Below are positions 51,726 to 61,237 of a DNA stretch of 64,000 nucleotides, in pieces. Under the pieces are notes generated by a model that was not told the origin of the DNA, did no database searches, and worked only from the letters and a program-made list of their open reading frames with translations. This stretch comes from a bacterium (GTDB lineage: Bacteria > Margulisbacteria > Marinamargulisbacteria > UBA817 > JABISL01). Positions within the stretch are counted from its first letter, which is position 1; each line of letters opens with the position of its first letter. The position numbers and the translations under genes were made by a program. Where the stretch lies: the NCBI GenBank assembly GCA_018700055.1, contig JABISL010000038.1:1-64000 (forward strand), written 5' to 3'.

Positions 51726-54700
51726 TGACCTCATCCGCTCGGATGTTTTTTCTTATCGCTCTAGGCATTGGACTAGGGGGATACATTTCCCTGTCGACTT
51801 TTTATCGAAGTAACGTTCCTCAACGGACGATTAAGACGCTTGTTGAGCGAGAAATGAGTAAAGCTTTTCGTCGTGAAGTTCAAGTGGATGGGATTTCTGG
51901 AAACTTGATAACGCAAGCAAAATTAACGGGAATTCGAATTGCCAGTATGGATACCGTTGATAATGAAACGCTTTTGGAAATTGATGAGCTAGTAGCTAAC
52001 TATAGTCTCATTCGAGCGCTTAGAAACAATGGCGATATATTGGCTGGAATCCACACTGTAGATATGAGAGGGGTTACGCTTAACCTGCGTCGGTTTCAGG
52101 ATGATAAATGGAACTTAATGGACTTTTTGGTTCCGCCACCACCCGGTCCGGGAGAGCCCCCACTCAAACCTTTGACGTTTCGTGGCACGCTATTTATTCA
52201 AGGGTTGAGGGGAACGTTTAAGGACTATCATGGGTGGGGAAAAGATATACCAGAAACCCCGTTTTATGAGGAATTTGACTCGGGATTTGGACGACTTAAC
52301 TTTAATCGACTTGAGAAAGCTAGTATTAGCCTGTCCGCTCGATTTAAAGACACCGGGTCGCCAATGAGTATGAACGGAACAATGAATGGCTATAATGGCC
52401 AGTTCCAATATGCGATTTCTATACCTCATTTAAACACTGAAAAGTGGGGCGAGTATGTATTTCCCTTAGAGGGGTTTTCATTGGGAGATGACCCAATATC
52501 TGTTGTTGGGCGTTTAGAGAGTAAAAACCCTATCCCTAAAACTGGGAGCCCTTTTTATTATTCTTTTAATCTTCAATTTGGCGATCTTATGTTTAAGACA
52601 CCGTACTTTCCGGTCCCTATGGCACATATGGAAGGGGACTTATTATTTACTAACAATCCCAATGTTCGTGTTCATTTGTCTGGATTTAAGGGAGCGTTAG
52701 CGGGCATTCCTTTAAAAGGACATGGTGATATTCTTATTGATGATAAGCAGATTGATTTGGCCATTCAAACGCAGTCATCTTTTTCATTGGAATCCATGAA
52801 GGCACTTTTTCCAGCATTGGATATATGGTCTTACAAAGGGGTAGGGGCGACGGACCTAAAAGTTACTGGCGATCTAAATCGGCCAGAGATTAACGGAAAA
52901 ATGATGGTTAAGAGTGCTTATTTTTATGGACTTACTCCTCAGGCACTTGAAGTAGATTATCAATTTTTGGATCGAAACTTAGTTTTTTCATTTGATAAAG
53001 GGGAGCTATTCGGTGGGACCTTTCAAGGGAAAGGGGCGATAGGGTTTCAAGGCGGATCTGCATTTAACATGGCGTTTGATACACAGGATATAAATCTGCA
53101 TCGGCTATTTCCTAAAATGAAAACACACCTCTCTCCATCAGTAAATGTAAGTGCGAAAATTGATGGGCGCTGGGATCGATTTTTGGCTTCGATTCATATG
53201 GGTAGCGAAGCACTCAAGCTGTTTCAGCAGCCTGTTTCCAGCTTAGACATAGACATGGTTGTTCATGATGGACGCCAGGTGACTATTGAGTCATTTGATA
53301 TGGCGCTTGAAGACAATAAATCATTAACAGCTAAAGGGCGCATCAAAAATCTAAGAGACCTTACATTACGTTATTCTGGGACTCAGATTCCCTTTTATGA
53401 CGTTTATCCCAAGACTAAGCAGAATAAGTTTGGCCAAGCGACTTTGACTGGTACATTTTCAGCGCCTTTGATTCCTGCTTTTTTTAAATCTCCAATGCAG
53501 CATCTTTCTGTAGATACCGACGCGACCTTTTCTCATGGGAAGTTAATGGGGTTTCCTTTTCAAAAAGCGGCGCTCAAAATGACCTATTCCAAATCGAATG
53601 GTGCTGTGAAATATCTGGATATGGCAGACGGATGGTCCTCTATTCATTTGGACGGGGATTATAAGAGATTGCGTCCTCAGGATATGAGGTTGACCCTGAG
53701 TCAGGTTGAAATAGCAGACGCGCCACTATTGATGAGTGTAATTCCAAATGACTGGCAGCCTGTTAGTGGCAAACTAAGTGCGAGTGTTGTGTTGACGGAA
53801 TATGAGCAAGTCTATCCGCCCAAAAAGAAGCGAAGTGTGTGGAACGCGCTTAGAAATATCGATGTAAAAGGGACGGTTCGTGTCCAGGCAGGTCGATTGT
53901 TTAATCAACCCTTTGATAATCTGGCGATCAAAGCCCATTGGCGGGGCAATGGATTGGATTTGGATGCTTTTAAGCTTACTAATAATCTTTCGGAGATAGG
54001 TGTGAGCGGGACGTTGAATGACGTAGGGATGTCACTAAAAGTGCTTCCTGGAACGGTTTTGTATTTTTCAGATTTTGATACGATTTTGTCTTTATTTGGG
54101 GATGTAAAAGGCGTTGTTCATCTTAACGGTGCTTTGAAAGGGCGATATAAATCACCTGGCTTTGACTTGAACATCCAAGCCAAAGGATTGCAATACAATG
54201 CGATTGGACTAGAGGCGATTTCAGGGCGTGTTGGGTATCAATCCGGAAAGGCGATTTTTAAGTCATTAGTGATTCGTGATCAAAAAAGTACCTATCGTCT
54301 GAATGGCCATATGGACTTTTCTACTCTTTTAAAAGAGGGTGCGACCATCAGTGATTTTGTTTATGACATGTCCGTTCAATTTGAGGATGTGGCGCTGGAA
54401 AACAGTGTCGAGCTAGTTGATTTAATTTATCGAGAGCATAAGCGACGAAATCAACCACAACTATCGGAAAAAATTAGTAATGGTAACGCGCAAGTGATTC
54501 AATCTGAGTCAGCAATTGCATATAGTTTAAGAGACCCTTATCTTTCTAAAAAAATCCGTGCGTTGTATCAGCCTGGAAATAAACGAAATAGTTTGGGGTT
54601 TTTTGATCAAATAAGAGCGGCACAAGCAGCGGATTTATTGGTCCAAGATTCCACTTTAAAAAGGCATTTCGAAGGGGTTCTTAATGGGTATGTTAGGGCT

Positions 54701-56749
54701 AAATCACGAAAGGGACGCAACCCGTTAATTCGAACAAAGCTTCGCCTGGATGACGGGATATTGGGACTTCTGGATACTAAGCGTGTAGATCTTTTTGTGC
54801 GGACAAGGGCCGATGACATTGGGGTGGATCTTTCGGTTCAGGACGGCGTCATTAAAGGGACTACATTTCAATCATTTGTTTTGGCTTCTGTATTTAACTC
54901 TGACGGAGATCTGTTGGTTCGGCGTTCTGAATGGGTGTCTCAAGGTCAAATTAATCCCAAGCTTATTACCGGAACCATTCCGATTTCCGGGTTGTGGGAT
55001 AAACGTCGACGAGTTTCTCCAATGAACGTGTCGATTGTGTTGAAAAATAATGATATTAACTTGTTCTCTTTGGCACTTCCTTATATTGATGAGATTAAGA
55101 ATGACGGCGAGATAAGAGTTCGTGTAACAGGGTCCCTGCAATCGCCAGTGTTTAACGCAACACGACTAACATTAAGAAATGCTGAAATTTTATTTAATCC
55201 AGAGACTACTTTTTTTCGGTCTCCGTTTCGAATCGCGAAGGCCAATCTAAAATTAAAAAACAATATTTTGCGCCTCAACAGGCTGAAAATTTTGTGGAAA
55301 GGTGAGGATACTCGGCGTCGATTTAATAATGATATTTATGACAATATATTTGATGTCTCTGGGTCGTTAGTATTGCGTGAGTTTGATATGGCGGAGTGGG
55401 AGCGTATGGTTTTGGGGTTGAATTTGAAATTTGGCCCTCGCTATTATGCACTTAACCTGACGGATATTTACCATGGTGACATGAATGTTCATTCGCTGAC
55501 TATTAAAGGTGATAGTTATATTCCGCTATCAGATGAAGCCAAAGAAATATGGGTGGCTAATGCGGGAACGGACCTTGAAAAAGGCCCTGAGATAAAAGCG
55601 TTTGTTGAGCTTAGAGACGGTCGAATAGCGTTTCCTACTATTAAGAAAAAAGCACTTAAGCCGTCCTATGCCTTGAATGTTGATGTGCGCATACAGCAAG
55701 GTGTTTTTGTTGAAGGGGGGATCTTTGGATCTGGAGTATTTAGCTTGGCGAATAATTTTTATTTGGAGTTGCAAGATACCCCAACGGATCAAAAAAGTGC
55801 GATTCATATCGGTGGCGTGTTGAATTTGTTGCGCATTGATAACACGCTTACTATTACTGAAGGGTCGGTTACATTTTTTGATCGATTATTTGAGATTATG
55901 AATGTGGAGCAACAGCGTCAGTTCTTTGGCCATCAGCCGGATGAAATCGGTTCAAATACATTATCGTTTGTCACAGACTACCCCAAAGACAATGAGAAAC
56001 AGCGATTAATCCCTGTTATGAATGTAAGATCTGTTTCCTACGTTGAGCAGTTTACGGATACTACGGATTCTACAGCAAGTGACAACGCGACGACGGATCT
56101 GATAACAACCCAATCAACCTACAAAGGAGTTGTGGCATTATTTAAGGGGCGTTTGGATGCTCTTCAGCGGTCTATGATAATTGAAGAGTATGATGTAACC
56201 AATCCGCTATCTCGATCAGTTGGCGCCCAGTTTGTTCGTCGATATGAACTTGATTTGGAGTCAGGATCTGATTCAGAAGAGTCTCAAGAAGCGCTCAAAC
56301 TAATTTTGCCAGACTTTCTTCAAACAGGTGATGCGGAGTTTGCTAAGCTGGGTCAAAGTCAGGCCAATAATTTATTTCGTAGTACGATTCGGCCCTATGA
56401 AAAACGCTTGGCACGCCGAGTAGGATTGTATGATTTGCGCTTAGATTATAATGTTGGCAGGGCTTTGTTTACAGATGAGCAAAGTGGAAGTAGTACTACA
56501 GATACTAATTTGGTTGGTTTAAACATGGTGGCAGATTTAATGTCGGAAAAACTTTTTTTGAGGGTTAAAACAGATATGGACTTGTCGTCGGAATCCAGAA
56601 GCTCACTCAGCAGTATTAAATTTACCGAATTTGAGTTGACTTATTTAATAACGAATCAATTTTCCGTTAACTTTTCGGACATTAGTGATTATAGAGAAAC
56701 AGATGATTTTAGTCCCCGATTCTCACTGACGTTTATCCATGAATTTTAA
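51725..56749 (+). CDS. TamB-like translocation/assembly or lipid-transport protein
   Basis: A 1674-residue protein with one N-terminal membrane anchor (MFFLIALGIGLGGYISLSTF), a very long run of AsmA/TamB-type beta strands, and a C-terminal DUF490/TamB domain (from about residue 1300 to the end, with FVELRDGRIAFP and GGVLNLLRIDNTLTITEGSVTF) ending LTFIHEF. Such proteins bridge inner and outer membranes and move lipids or help barrel insertion. It overlaps thrC by one base and the BamA-like gene by eleven. Confidence 0.92.
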   Translation: MTSSARMFFLIALGIGLGGYISLSTFYRSNVPQRTIKTLVEREMSKAFRREVQVDGISGNLITQAKLTGIRIASMDTVDNETLLEIDELVANYSLIRALRNNGDILAGIHTVDMRGVTLNLRRFQDDKWNLMDFLVPPPPGPGEPPLKPLTFRGTLFIQGLRGTFKDYHGWGKDIPETPFYEEFDSGFGRLNFNRLEKASISLSARFKDTGSPMSMNGTMNGYNGQFQYAISIPHLNTEKWGEYVFPLEGFSLGDDPISVVGRLESKNPIPKTGSPFYYSFNLQFGDLMFKTPYFPVPMAHMEGDLLFTNNPNVRVHLSGFKGALAGIPLKGHGDILIDDKQIDLAIQTQSSFSLESMKALFPALDIWSYKGVGATDLKVTGDLNRPEINGKMMVKSAYFYGLTPQALEVDYQFLDRNLVFSFDKGELFGGTFQGKGAIGFQGGSAFNMAFDTQDINLHRLFPKMKTHLSPSVNVSAKIDGRWDRFLASIHMGSEALKLFQQPVSSLDIDMVVHDGRQVTIESFDMALEDNKSLTAKGRIKNLRDLTLRYSGTQIPFYDVYPKTKQNKFGQATLTGTFSAPLIPAFFKSPMQHLSVDTDATFSHGKLMGFPFQKAALKMTYSKSNGAVKYLDMADGWSSIHLDGDYKRLRPQDMRLTLSQVEIADAPLLMSVIPNDWQPVSGKLSASVVLTEYEQVYPPKKKRSVWNALRNIDVKGTVRVQAGRLFNQPFDNLAIKAHWRGNGLDLDAFKLTNNLSEIGVSGTLNDVGMSLKVLPGTVLYFSDFDTILSLFGDVKGVVHLNGALKGRYKSPGFDLNIQAKGLQYNAIGLEAISGRVGYQSGKAIFKSLVIRDQKSTYRLNGHMDFSTLLKEGATISDFVYDMSVQFEDVALENSVELVDLIYREHKRRNQPQLSEKISNGNAQVIQSESAIAYSLRDPYLSKKIRALYQPGNKRNSLGFFDQIRAAQAADLLVQDSTLKRHFEGVLNGYVRAKSRKGRNPLIRTKLRLDDGILGLLDTKRVDLFVRTRADDIGVDLSVQDGVIKGTTFQSFVLASVFNSDGDLLVRRSEWVSQGQINPKLITGTIPISGLWDKRRRVSPMNVSIVLKNNDINLFSLALPYIDEIKNDGEIRVRVTGSLQSPVFNATRLTLRNAEILFNPETTFFRSPFRIAKANLKLKNNILRLNRLKILWKGEDTRRRFNNDIYDNIFDVSGSLVLREFDMAEWERMVLGLNLKFGPRYYALNLTDIYHGDMNVHSLTIKGDSYIPLSDEAKEIWVANAGTDLEKGPEIKAFVELRDGRIAFPTIKKKALKPSYALNVDVRIQQGVFVEGGIFGSGVFSLANNFYLELQDTPTDQKSAIHIGGVLNLLRIDNTLTITEGSVTFFDRLFEIMNVEQQRQFFGHQPDEIGSNTLSFVTDYPKDNEKQRLIPVMNVRSVSYVEQFTDTTDSTASDNATTDLITTQSTYKGVVALFKGRLDALQRSMIIEEYDVTNPLSRSVGAQFVRRYELDLESGSDSEESQEALKLILPDFLQTGDAEFAKLGQSQANNLFRSTIRPYEKRLARRVGLYDLRLDYNVGRALFTDEQSGSSTTDTNLVGLNMVADLMSEKLFLRVKTDMDLSSESRSSLSSIKFTEFELTYLITNQFSVNFSDISDYRETDDFSPRFSLTFIHEF

Positions 56750-58451
56750 GCGGTATCTATTTGTTGTTTTTGGCGTAATAGTGCTTTTGGCATCGGTGAG
56801 TCATGCGGCGTTGTCTACTCGAATTGTTAGAGATGTAGCGTTTGAAGGGCTATCTCATGTCACGGTGTATGAGGTTCCTTACCTGAAGGAAGCCAAGCGA
56901 TATATGGGCCAAATTGTTACGGATAAGCAGCTGTCAGATGCGGTCCATAGGTTTTATCTGTCGGGATATTTTTCGTACGTTGGATTTAAGAAGAAACATA
57001 CGATTAGAGGCACTCTAATTACCTTTGTGTTTGAAGAAAACCCTATTATTCAATCAATGACCTTTCAAGGATTGACGATATACTCTCCCATTTTTATGGA
57101 GCGACTGATTGATAATAAAGTGGGAAAACCGCTTAATATTGCTCATCTAGATACAGATGTTAAAAAGATGGAGAGCACCTTTCGGGATAGAGGGTTTGAT
57201 TTATTTACGGTACAAGAAACCAAAATAACGCCGGATGGGGTTCTAATTTTTCGTATTGTTGAGGGGATAGTGGGCTCGATTGAGTTTGAAGGAATGACTC
57301 AAACACAGCCGTTTATTGTGGGTCGGGAGTTGTCCTTTCAAAAAGGCGATGTATTTAACTCGCTCATGCTGAGAAAGGATCGGGCTAGGATTCTTCGGTT
57401 GGGATATTTTTCGAGTGTGTCGTCCCCCAGACTATCATTGGCAGAGTCGGGCGATTCGATTGATATCAAGTTTGATGTGAAAGAAAAAAAAATTAATATG
57501 GTGAGTGTTGGTATTGAGCAGCTTGAACAAGATGAAGGCGTTGCGGCCTTCTCGAAAGTATTTTATAACCACCTTTTCTTAGAAAGCGATACGATCTCTG
57601 CCAAGGCCCAAGTTCAGTTTGGAGAAGAGTTTAGCTTGAGAAGCTATTCGTTGAGATATGCCCAGCCTTGGCTGTTGAATACGATTCCGGTTCAGTTTGC
57701 AGTTGATTTTTATACCGAGTTTCGAAGTGAGTCATTTACCAATGAAACAACCGTTCGTAATAATATCCGACAAGGAGGAGATATCATCTTGTCCTCTCCT
57801 TTAATTACGGATGAGTTTACAGTATCAATGAAAGGGAAAGTGGAGTCTGTTAGACCTCAAGATGGCGATGACTTTGATTCCTACGACATCCATTCCTTAA
57901 CAGCTGTCGCTAACTTTGATGATCGTATTAATAAAACAAACCCATTTTCAGGGGAATATTTGGTCTATAGTATGGAGCGTGGCGGTAACTTCGGTGCGTT
58001 TGACTTAGGTGGACTAGACTTTAATCGATGGAGTCTTAACATGGCCAAGTTCTTTGGCATTGGCGAAGAAACGGTATTAGCTACTCGTTTTTTCTATGGT
58101 GATTTTAGCCCTGACACGGCTGCAAATATCCAGACGTTCGATAGTGAAGAATTTCCGCTTGGCGGATCAAATAGCTTGCGTGGTTATCACGAGCTTAGCT
58201 TTTATGGGAAGAAACGCGTCCTGTTCAACGTAGAATACCGCCATCAGTTTTCTAAAGATATTCAAGGTGTTCTGTTTTATGATCTGGGTCAAGTTTTTGA
58301 AGATGACGTTTCAACCAATCTATCTAACTATGAGTCCGGTGCCGGGTTTGGCGTTCGTTACTTTACTGCGCTTGCGCCACTCAGATTGGATTTTGGATGG
58401 GGGGGGAGTGGCGATTTAATAATCCACTTCAACCTAGGCCAAGCGTTTTAA
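56739..58451 (+). CDS. BamA/TamA-family outer-membrane protein
   Basis: A 570-residue Omp85 protein. A signal peptide (residues 1-23) is followed by three POTRA-like domains (about 25-97, 98-170, 171-250) and a 16-strand barrel with the loop-6 motif SLRGY in GGSNSLRGYHELSF. It ends LIIHFNLGQAF, a proper C-terminal signal. Three POTRAs and pairing with a TamB-like gene point to a TamA role. The start overlaps the TamB-like stop. Confidence 0.92.
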   Translation: MNFKRYLFVVFGVIVLLASVSHAALSTRIVRDVAFEGLSHVTVYEVPYLKEAKRYMGQIVTDKQLSDAVHRFYLSGYFSYVGFKKKHTIRGTLITFVFEENPIIQSMTFQGLTIYSPIFMERLIDNKVGKPLNIAHLDTDVKKMESTFRDRGFDLFTVQETKITPDGVLIFRIVEGIVGSIEFEGMTQTQPFIVGRELSFQKGDVFNSLMLRKDRARILRLGYFSSVSSPRLSLAESGDSIDIKFDVKEKKINMVSVGIEQLEQDEGVAAFSKVFYNHLFLESDTISAKAQVQFGEEFSLRSYSLRYAQPWLLNTIPVQFAVDFYTEFRSESFTNETTVRNNIRQGGDIILSSPLITDEFTVSMKGKVESVRPQDGDDFDSYDIHSLTAVANFDDRINKTNPFSGEYLVYSMERGGNFGAFDLGGLDFNRWSLNMAKFFGIGEETVLATRFFYGDFSPDTAANIQTFDSEEFPLGGSNSLRGYHELSFYGKKRVLFNVEYRHQFSKDIQGVLFYDLGQVFEDDVSTNLSNYESGAGFGVRYFTALAPLRLDFGWGGSGDLIIHFNLGQAF

Positions 58452-58482
58452 GTTAGTACTTTTGGATCCTTTGCCCAGCTGC

Positions 58483-58564
58483 CAGGTTTGCTATATAGGA
58501 AATATAGCTGCACCCACCACCTGACCAAATTATCCTAAAACTCCTGCGCTTTTAGGGGGAGTTT
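58483..58564 (+). other. Intergenic inverted repeats (structured 3' or leader RNA)
   Basis: GCTATAT/ATATAGC (58490-58496 with 58502-58508) nested in CAGGT/ACCTG (58483-58487 with 58519-58523). Then come two mutually exclusive stems: CCTAAAA/TTTTAGG (58534-58540 with 58550-58556) and AAACTCC/GGAGTTT (58538-58544 with 58558-58564). No T tract follows the last stem, so a simple terminator is doubtful. Confidence 0.45.
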
Positions 58565-58597
58565 ACTAATAGTGTTTTCCATTGAATAATTATTCTT

Positions 58598-59164
58598 ATG
58601 GATTTCAATGACTTACCCTCAAGATTGCGTAGGTTATATTCTTCAATTGGATTGAAGGTTGATGAGAATGTTCAAAAATATATCAAAATTACAGAGATAG
58701 ATGCGGGTAAGATGATAACTTTTGAGAATGGTAGAACCCTTTCGGAAACCGAAAATGTTATTTTGGTAATTATTGAGCAAATTGCAAAATTGAAAGACCA
58801 TTTGATTAATAAAAGTTTGAATCGGCAAAATGTTGAGAACGCCATAAATGATTCATTTGACCTGCAGATTATAATGGACCTCTATAATTCTGAGAAACAT
58901 GGCTATCCACTTACGAAGTATAGGCGATCTGAGCTTGACCCATGCATAAAGAATGTTAGAAATGTACTGGTCCTGCCGCCCGGAGAGGGTTTTGGAATTA
59001 ATATAAATAAAGTTGAGTTAGTTAAGCTTAAGGGGTGCAGAATTATGGCTGTTGCTGATGTATATGATGGCACAGGGAATTTGATTTGTGGGTCAGATAA
59101 ACTAATTAATTCAGGGGTGTGCCAATGGGAAGAATTTATTGAAAAGAATAATTTTATACAATGA
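58598..59164 (+). CDS. Unknown protein, possibly acquired
   Basis: A 188-residue soluble protein of unknown function. There is no signal peptide or membrane helix. A mid-protein stretch NSEKHGYPLTKYRRSELDP followed by VLVLPPGEG and a beta-rich end is its most distinct feature. Composition (Asn/Ile/Lys-rich, AT-rich codons) differs from the GC-richer genes on both sides. AATAAT lies seven bases before the ATG with no Shine-Dalgarno. Confidence 0.65.
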   Translation: MDFNDLPSRLRRLYSSIGLKVDENVQKYIKITEIDAGKMITFENGRTLSETENVILVIIEQIAKLKDHLINKSLNRQNVENAINDSFDLQIIMDLYNSEKHGYPLTKYRRSELDPCIKNVRNVLVLPPGEGFGININKVELVKLKGCRIMAVADVYDGTGNLICGSDKLINSGVCQWEEFIEKNNFIQ

Positions 59165-59204
59165 CCTTTTAATTGATAGCTACATGGAGATAAGCGTATA
59201 AAAA

Positions 59205-61163
59205 CTATTTAACGATTTTCAACTTAGCATCGAGTTGAATGGAGTCTACAGCATTGAATTGAAATTGAATGCTCATAAAGCGGCGGATGAGGTGGATTTG
59301 AATGAGGGAGGGTCTATCAATATGTCCGTTTTTAGTTAACCAGAGTGTTAAAAGTGCATTTTCACGTCTAAGATACTCGGCTTTTACTTCAGGGCCATGG
59401 GCATTATCATTACTTTCTAACCCGGGAAATCCAGAATAATAAAAGCCGTCAGTGTTTGTTTCATCTGATCGTTGGATTTGTCTAGAAACTTGGCTGGTAC
59501 TGGCATGTCCTTCTGGTGAAGCTATTGAAGTTGGCATTAGCCCTCCCTTGTAATCTTTTCCGTTGATTTTATGAGGAGTGTTAATAAACGCTTTCCAGGT
59601 GAGTTGGTCTTTACTAATTAGATTTAACCCTAGTTGGATGTGCACAATTGCAGCGGTGTTGCGGTATGATTCTGTGACGAATAATAAGAATGATAGGTGT
59701 CGTATGAATTGGTTGAGCGCGGTTTTTTCTCGTTGAGTCAGTTGGATGGGAGGCGTAGGCGTCTTGCCCTCTAATGCTCCTAAAAGTGCTGTGGCAAACC
59801 ATTTATCGGTTAGTTCCGGATGACCAGACTGTAAGCTTTCAATTTTTTTGTGAAGTCCAGAATATGAGCCGGCGCCCTCAGTATGCTCTAGAGGTTGGCC
59901 AAATTCGCTAATAGATGTGGATTCGGCGACTATGCCGCCATTGAAAATATAGGTGCGTGCAAATAGTTGTTCTTGGATTCGAACACCTAGGGCATTTAAA
60001 TCTAAATGACGAAATAGTTTAGACGGCAAATCGCGATTTAGTACTTGTGGAAATAACTCTGTTTTTAGGTATCGCCACATGGACCGATTAACGAGCCTTA
60101 CCATGATTAAAGATTGCTGGCAGGGCGCTTGGGGTAATGGAGCAACTGGAGCCGGATGGATTGTCGTGCCTAGCTCATAAGGAAAAAATCGCTCTTTAGT
60201 ATCGTTTAGTTTTTTGAGTCCGGCTAAGAAGAGATCTGTCATAGTAAATAATAGGTCTTTTTTTAAAACGCTCATGTTAAGGGGCGCACGAGCTTTGAGA
60301 AGGTTAAACGTAAGCTTTCTATATTTTTCAGGCACCTGGTCTAGTTTTGTTTCCCAGTCGGGCCTTGGATATCGACTGTTGTCTAGAATTGCATCGGTCT
60401 TGTTTTTTCGTATAAATCTAACGGTTTTTACCCTAAGTATTAAGGGAAAGGCTTCTTCAGGGTCTTCAGTTCTTACCAAAACCTCATTAGCCTCAGAGTA
60501 TATGGGACTAGCTGTACAAATCGCATCTACTTTGGTCATCTGTTTAGTGGGAGACCCATTTTTTTTGATTAATTTGGTAGGATGGTTCATTTTTAGTACT
60601 AACGTTTCTGGGTCATCTTTAGAGGGGGCCCAAACATTACAATTTAAGCCCTCTTGCAGAGTGTCAAAATATTTTTTTCTTTGGATAGATTTATATTCTT
60701 TGTTTTCTTCATATGCTATTGCCATTAATTTGTTTGGTGGGTTGGTTTTAAATGGGGCATCAGGGATGAGCTCTGCAGTTTGGATAAGACGCTCGATAAT
60801 GGGATCGAGTTTTGGATCTATTAGATCTATTAATTCGGAGTCAATATTATTGCGAAAAACAAGATGAGTTTTGGTATATTCTTGTATCACCTTTCTAAGT
60901 TCTTTTAATTCTTTTTCAGGAATGGCTTTAATAAAAACATCCATCATTTGTTCGCTAACCTCTGGGGGGAAATAGTCATTAAGAAAAGGTTCGAATGCTA
61001 GCTGTAGTGCTTCGCGATAGGTATTTAGTTTGTTAAGTCCAAACGGGTCAATTTCAGCCTTATGTAAAAGGTCGGCTTTTTGTGCGTCGTAGGACTCTTT
61101 GAGCGCTGGGTTTTTAACTAGAGCTGCACCCATTTTGGGTAAACTGTTCTGTACGGTTAGCAT
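59205..61163 (-). CDS. Large orphan protein, function unknown
   Basis: 652 residues, not recognised. No signal peptide or membrane helix is evident. The N-terminal half is helix-rich and charged; the C-terminal part has clustered aromatic/His segments (FVTESYRNTAAIVHIQLG; GLMPTSIASPEGHAST; TNTDGFYYSGFPGLESND). Start ATG 61163 is preferred; a TTG at 61205 would extend it by 14 residues. It is divergent from the sulfatase. Intact and long, so likely functional. Confidence 0.75.
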   Translation of the reverse strand: MLTVQNSLPKMGAALVKNPALKESYDAQKADLLHKAEIDPFGLNKLNTYREALQLAFEPFLNDYFPPEVSEQMMDVFIKAIPEKELKELRKVIQEYTKTHLVFRNNIDSELIDLIDPKLDPIIERLIQTAELIPDAPFKTNPPNKLMAIAYEENKEYKSIQRKKYFDTLQEGLNCNVWAPSKDDPETLVLKMNHPTKLIKKNGSPTKQMTKVDAICTASPIYSEANEVLVRTEDPEEAFPLILRVKTVRFIRKNKTDAILDNSRYPRPDWETKLDQVPEKYRKLTFNLLKARAPLNMSVLKKDLLFTMTDLFLAGLKKLNDTKERFFPYELGTTIHPAPVAPLPQAPCQQSLIMVRLVNRSMWRYLKTELFPQVLNRDLPSKLFRHLDLNALGVRIQEQLFARTYIFNGGIVAESTSISEFGQPLEHTEGAGSYSGLHKKIESLQSGHPELTDKWFATALLGALEGKTPTPPIQLTQREKTALNQFIRHLSFLLFVTESYRNTAAIVHIQLGLNLISKDQLTWKAFINTPHKINGKDYKGGLMPTSIASPEGHASTSQVSRQIQRSDETNTDGFYYSGFPGLESNDNAHGPEVKAEYLRRENALLTLWLTKNGHIDRPSLIQIHLIRRFMSIQFQFNAVDSIQLDAKLKIVK

Positions 61164-61221
61164 GTGTTTAGTAGACCATAGTTGATTACGGATAAAAAGG
61201 CCCAAAACTAGAGGTCAGCGA

Positions 61222-61230
61222 TGCTATAAT
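61222..61230 (+). promoter_or_regulatory. Extended -10 promoter giving leaderless sulfatase gene
   Basis: TGCTATAAT followed by seven bases (AATCGCT) and the ATG at 61238. No Shine-Dalgarno. Confidence 0.75.
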
Positions 61231-61237
61231 AATCGCT

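Noticed and set aside
58538-58564. Simple Rho-independent terminator after the BamA-like gene
   Set aside because: The stem is not followed by a T run and competes with another stem.
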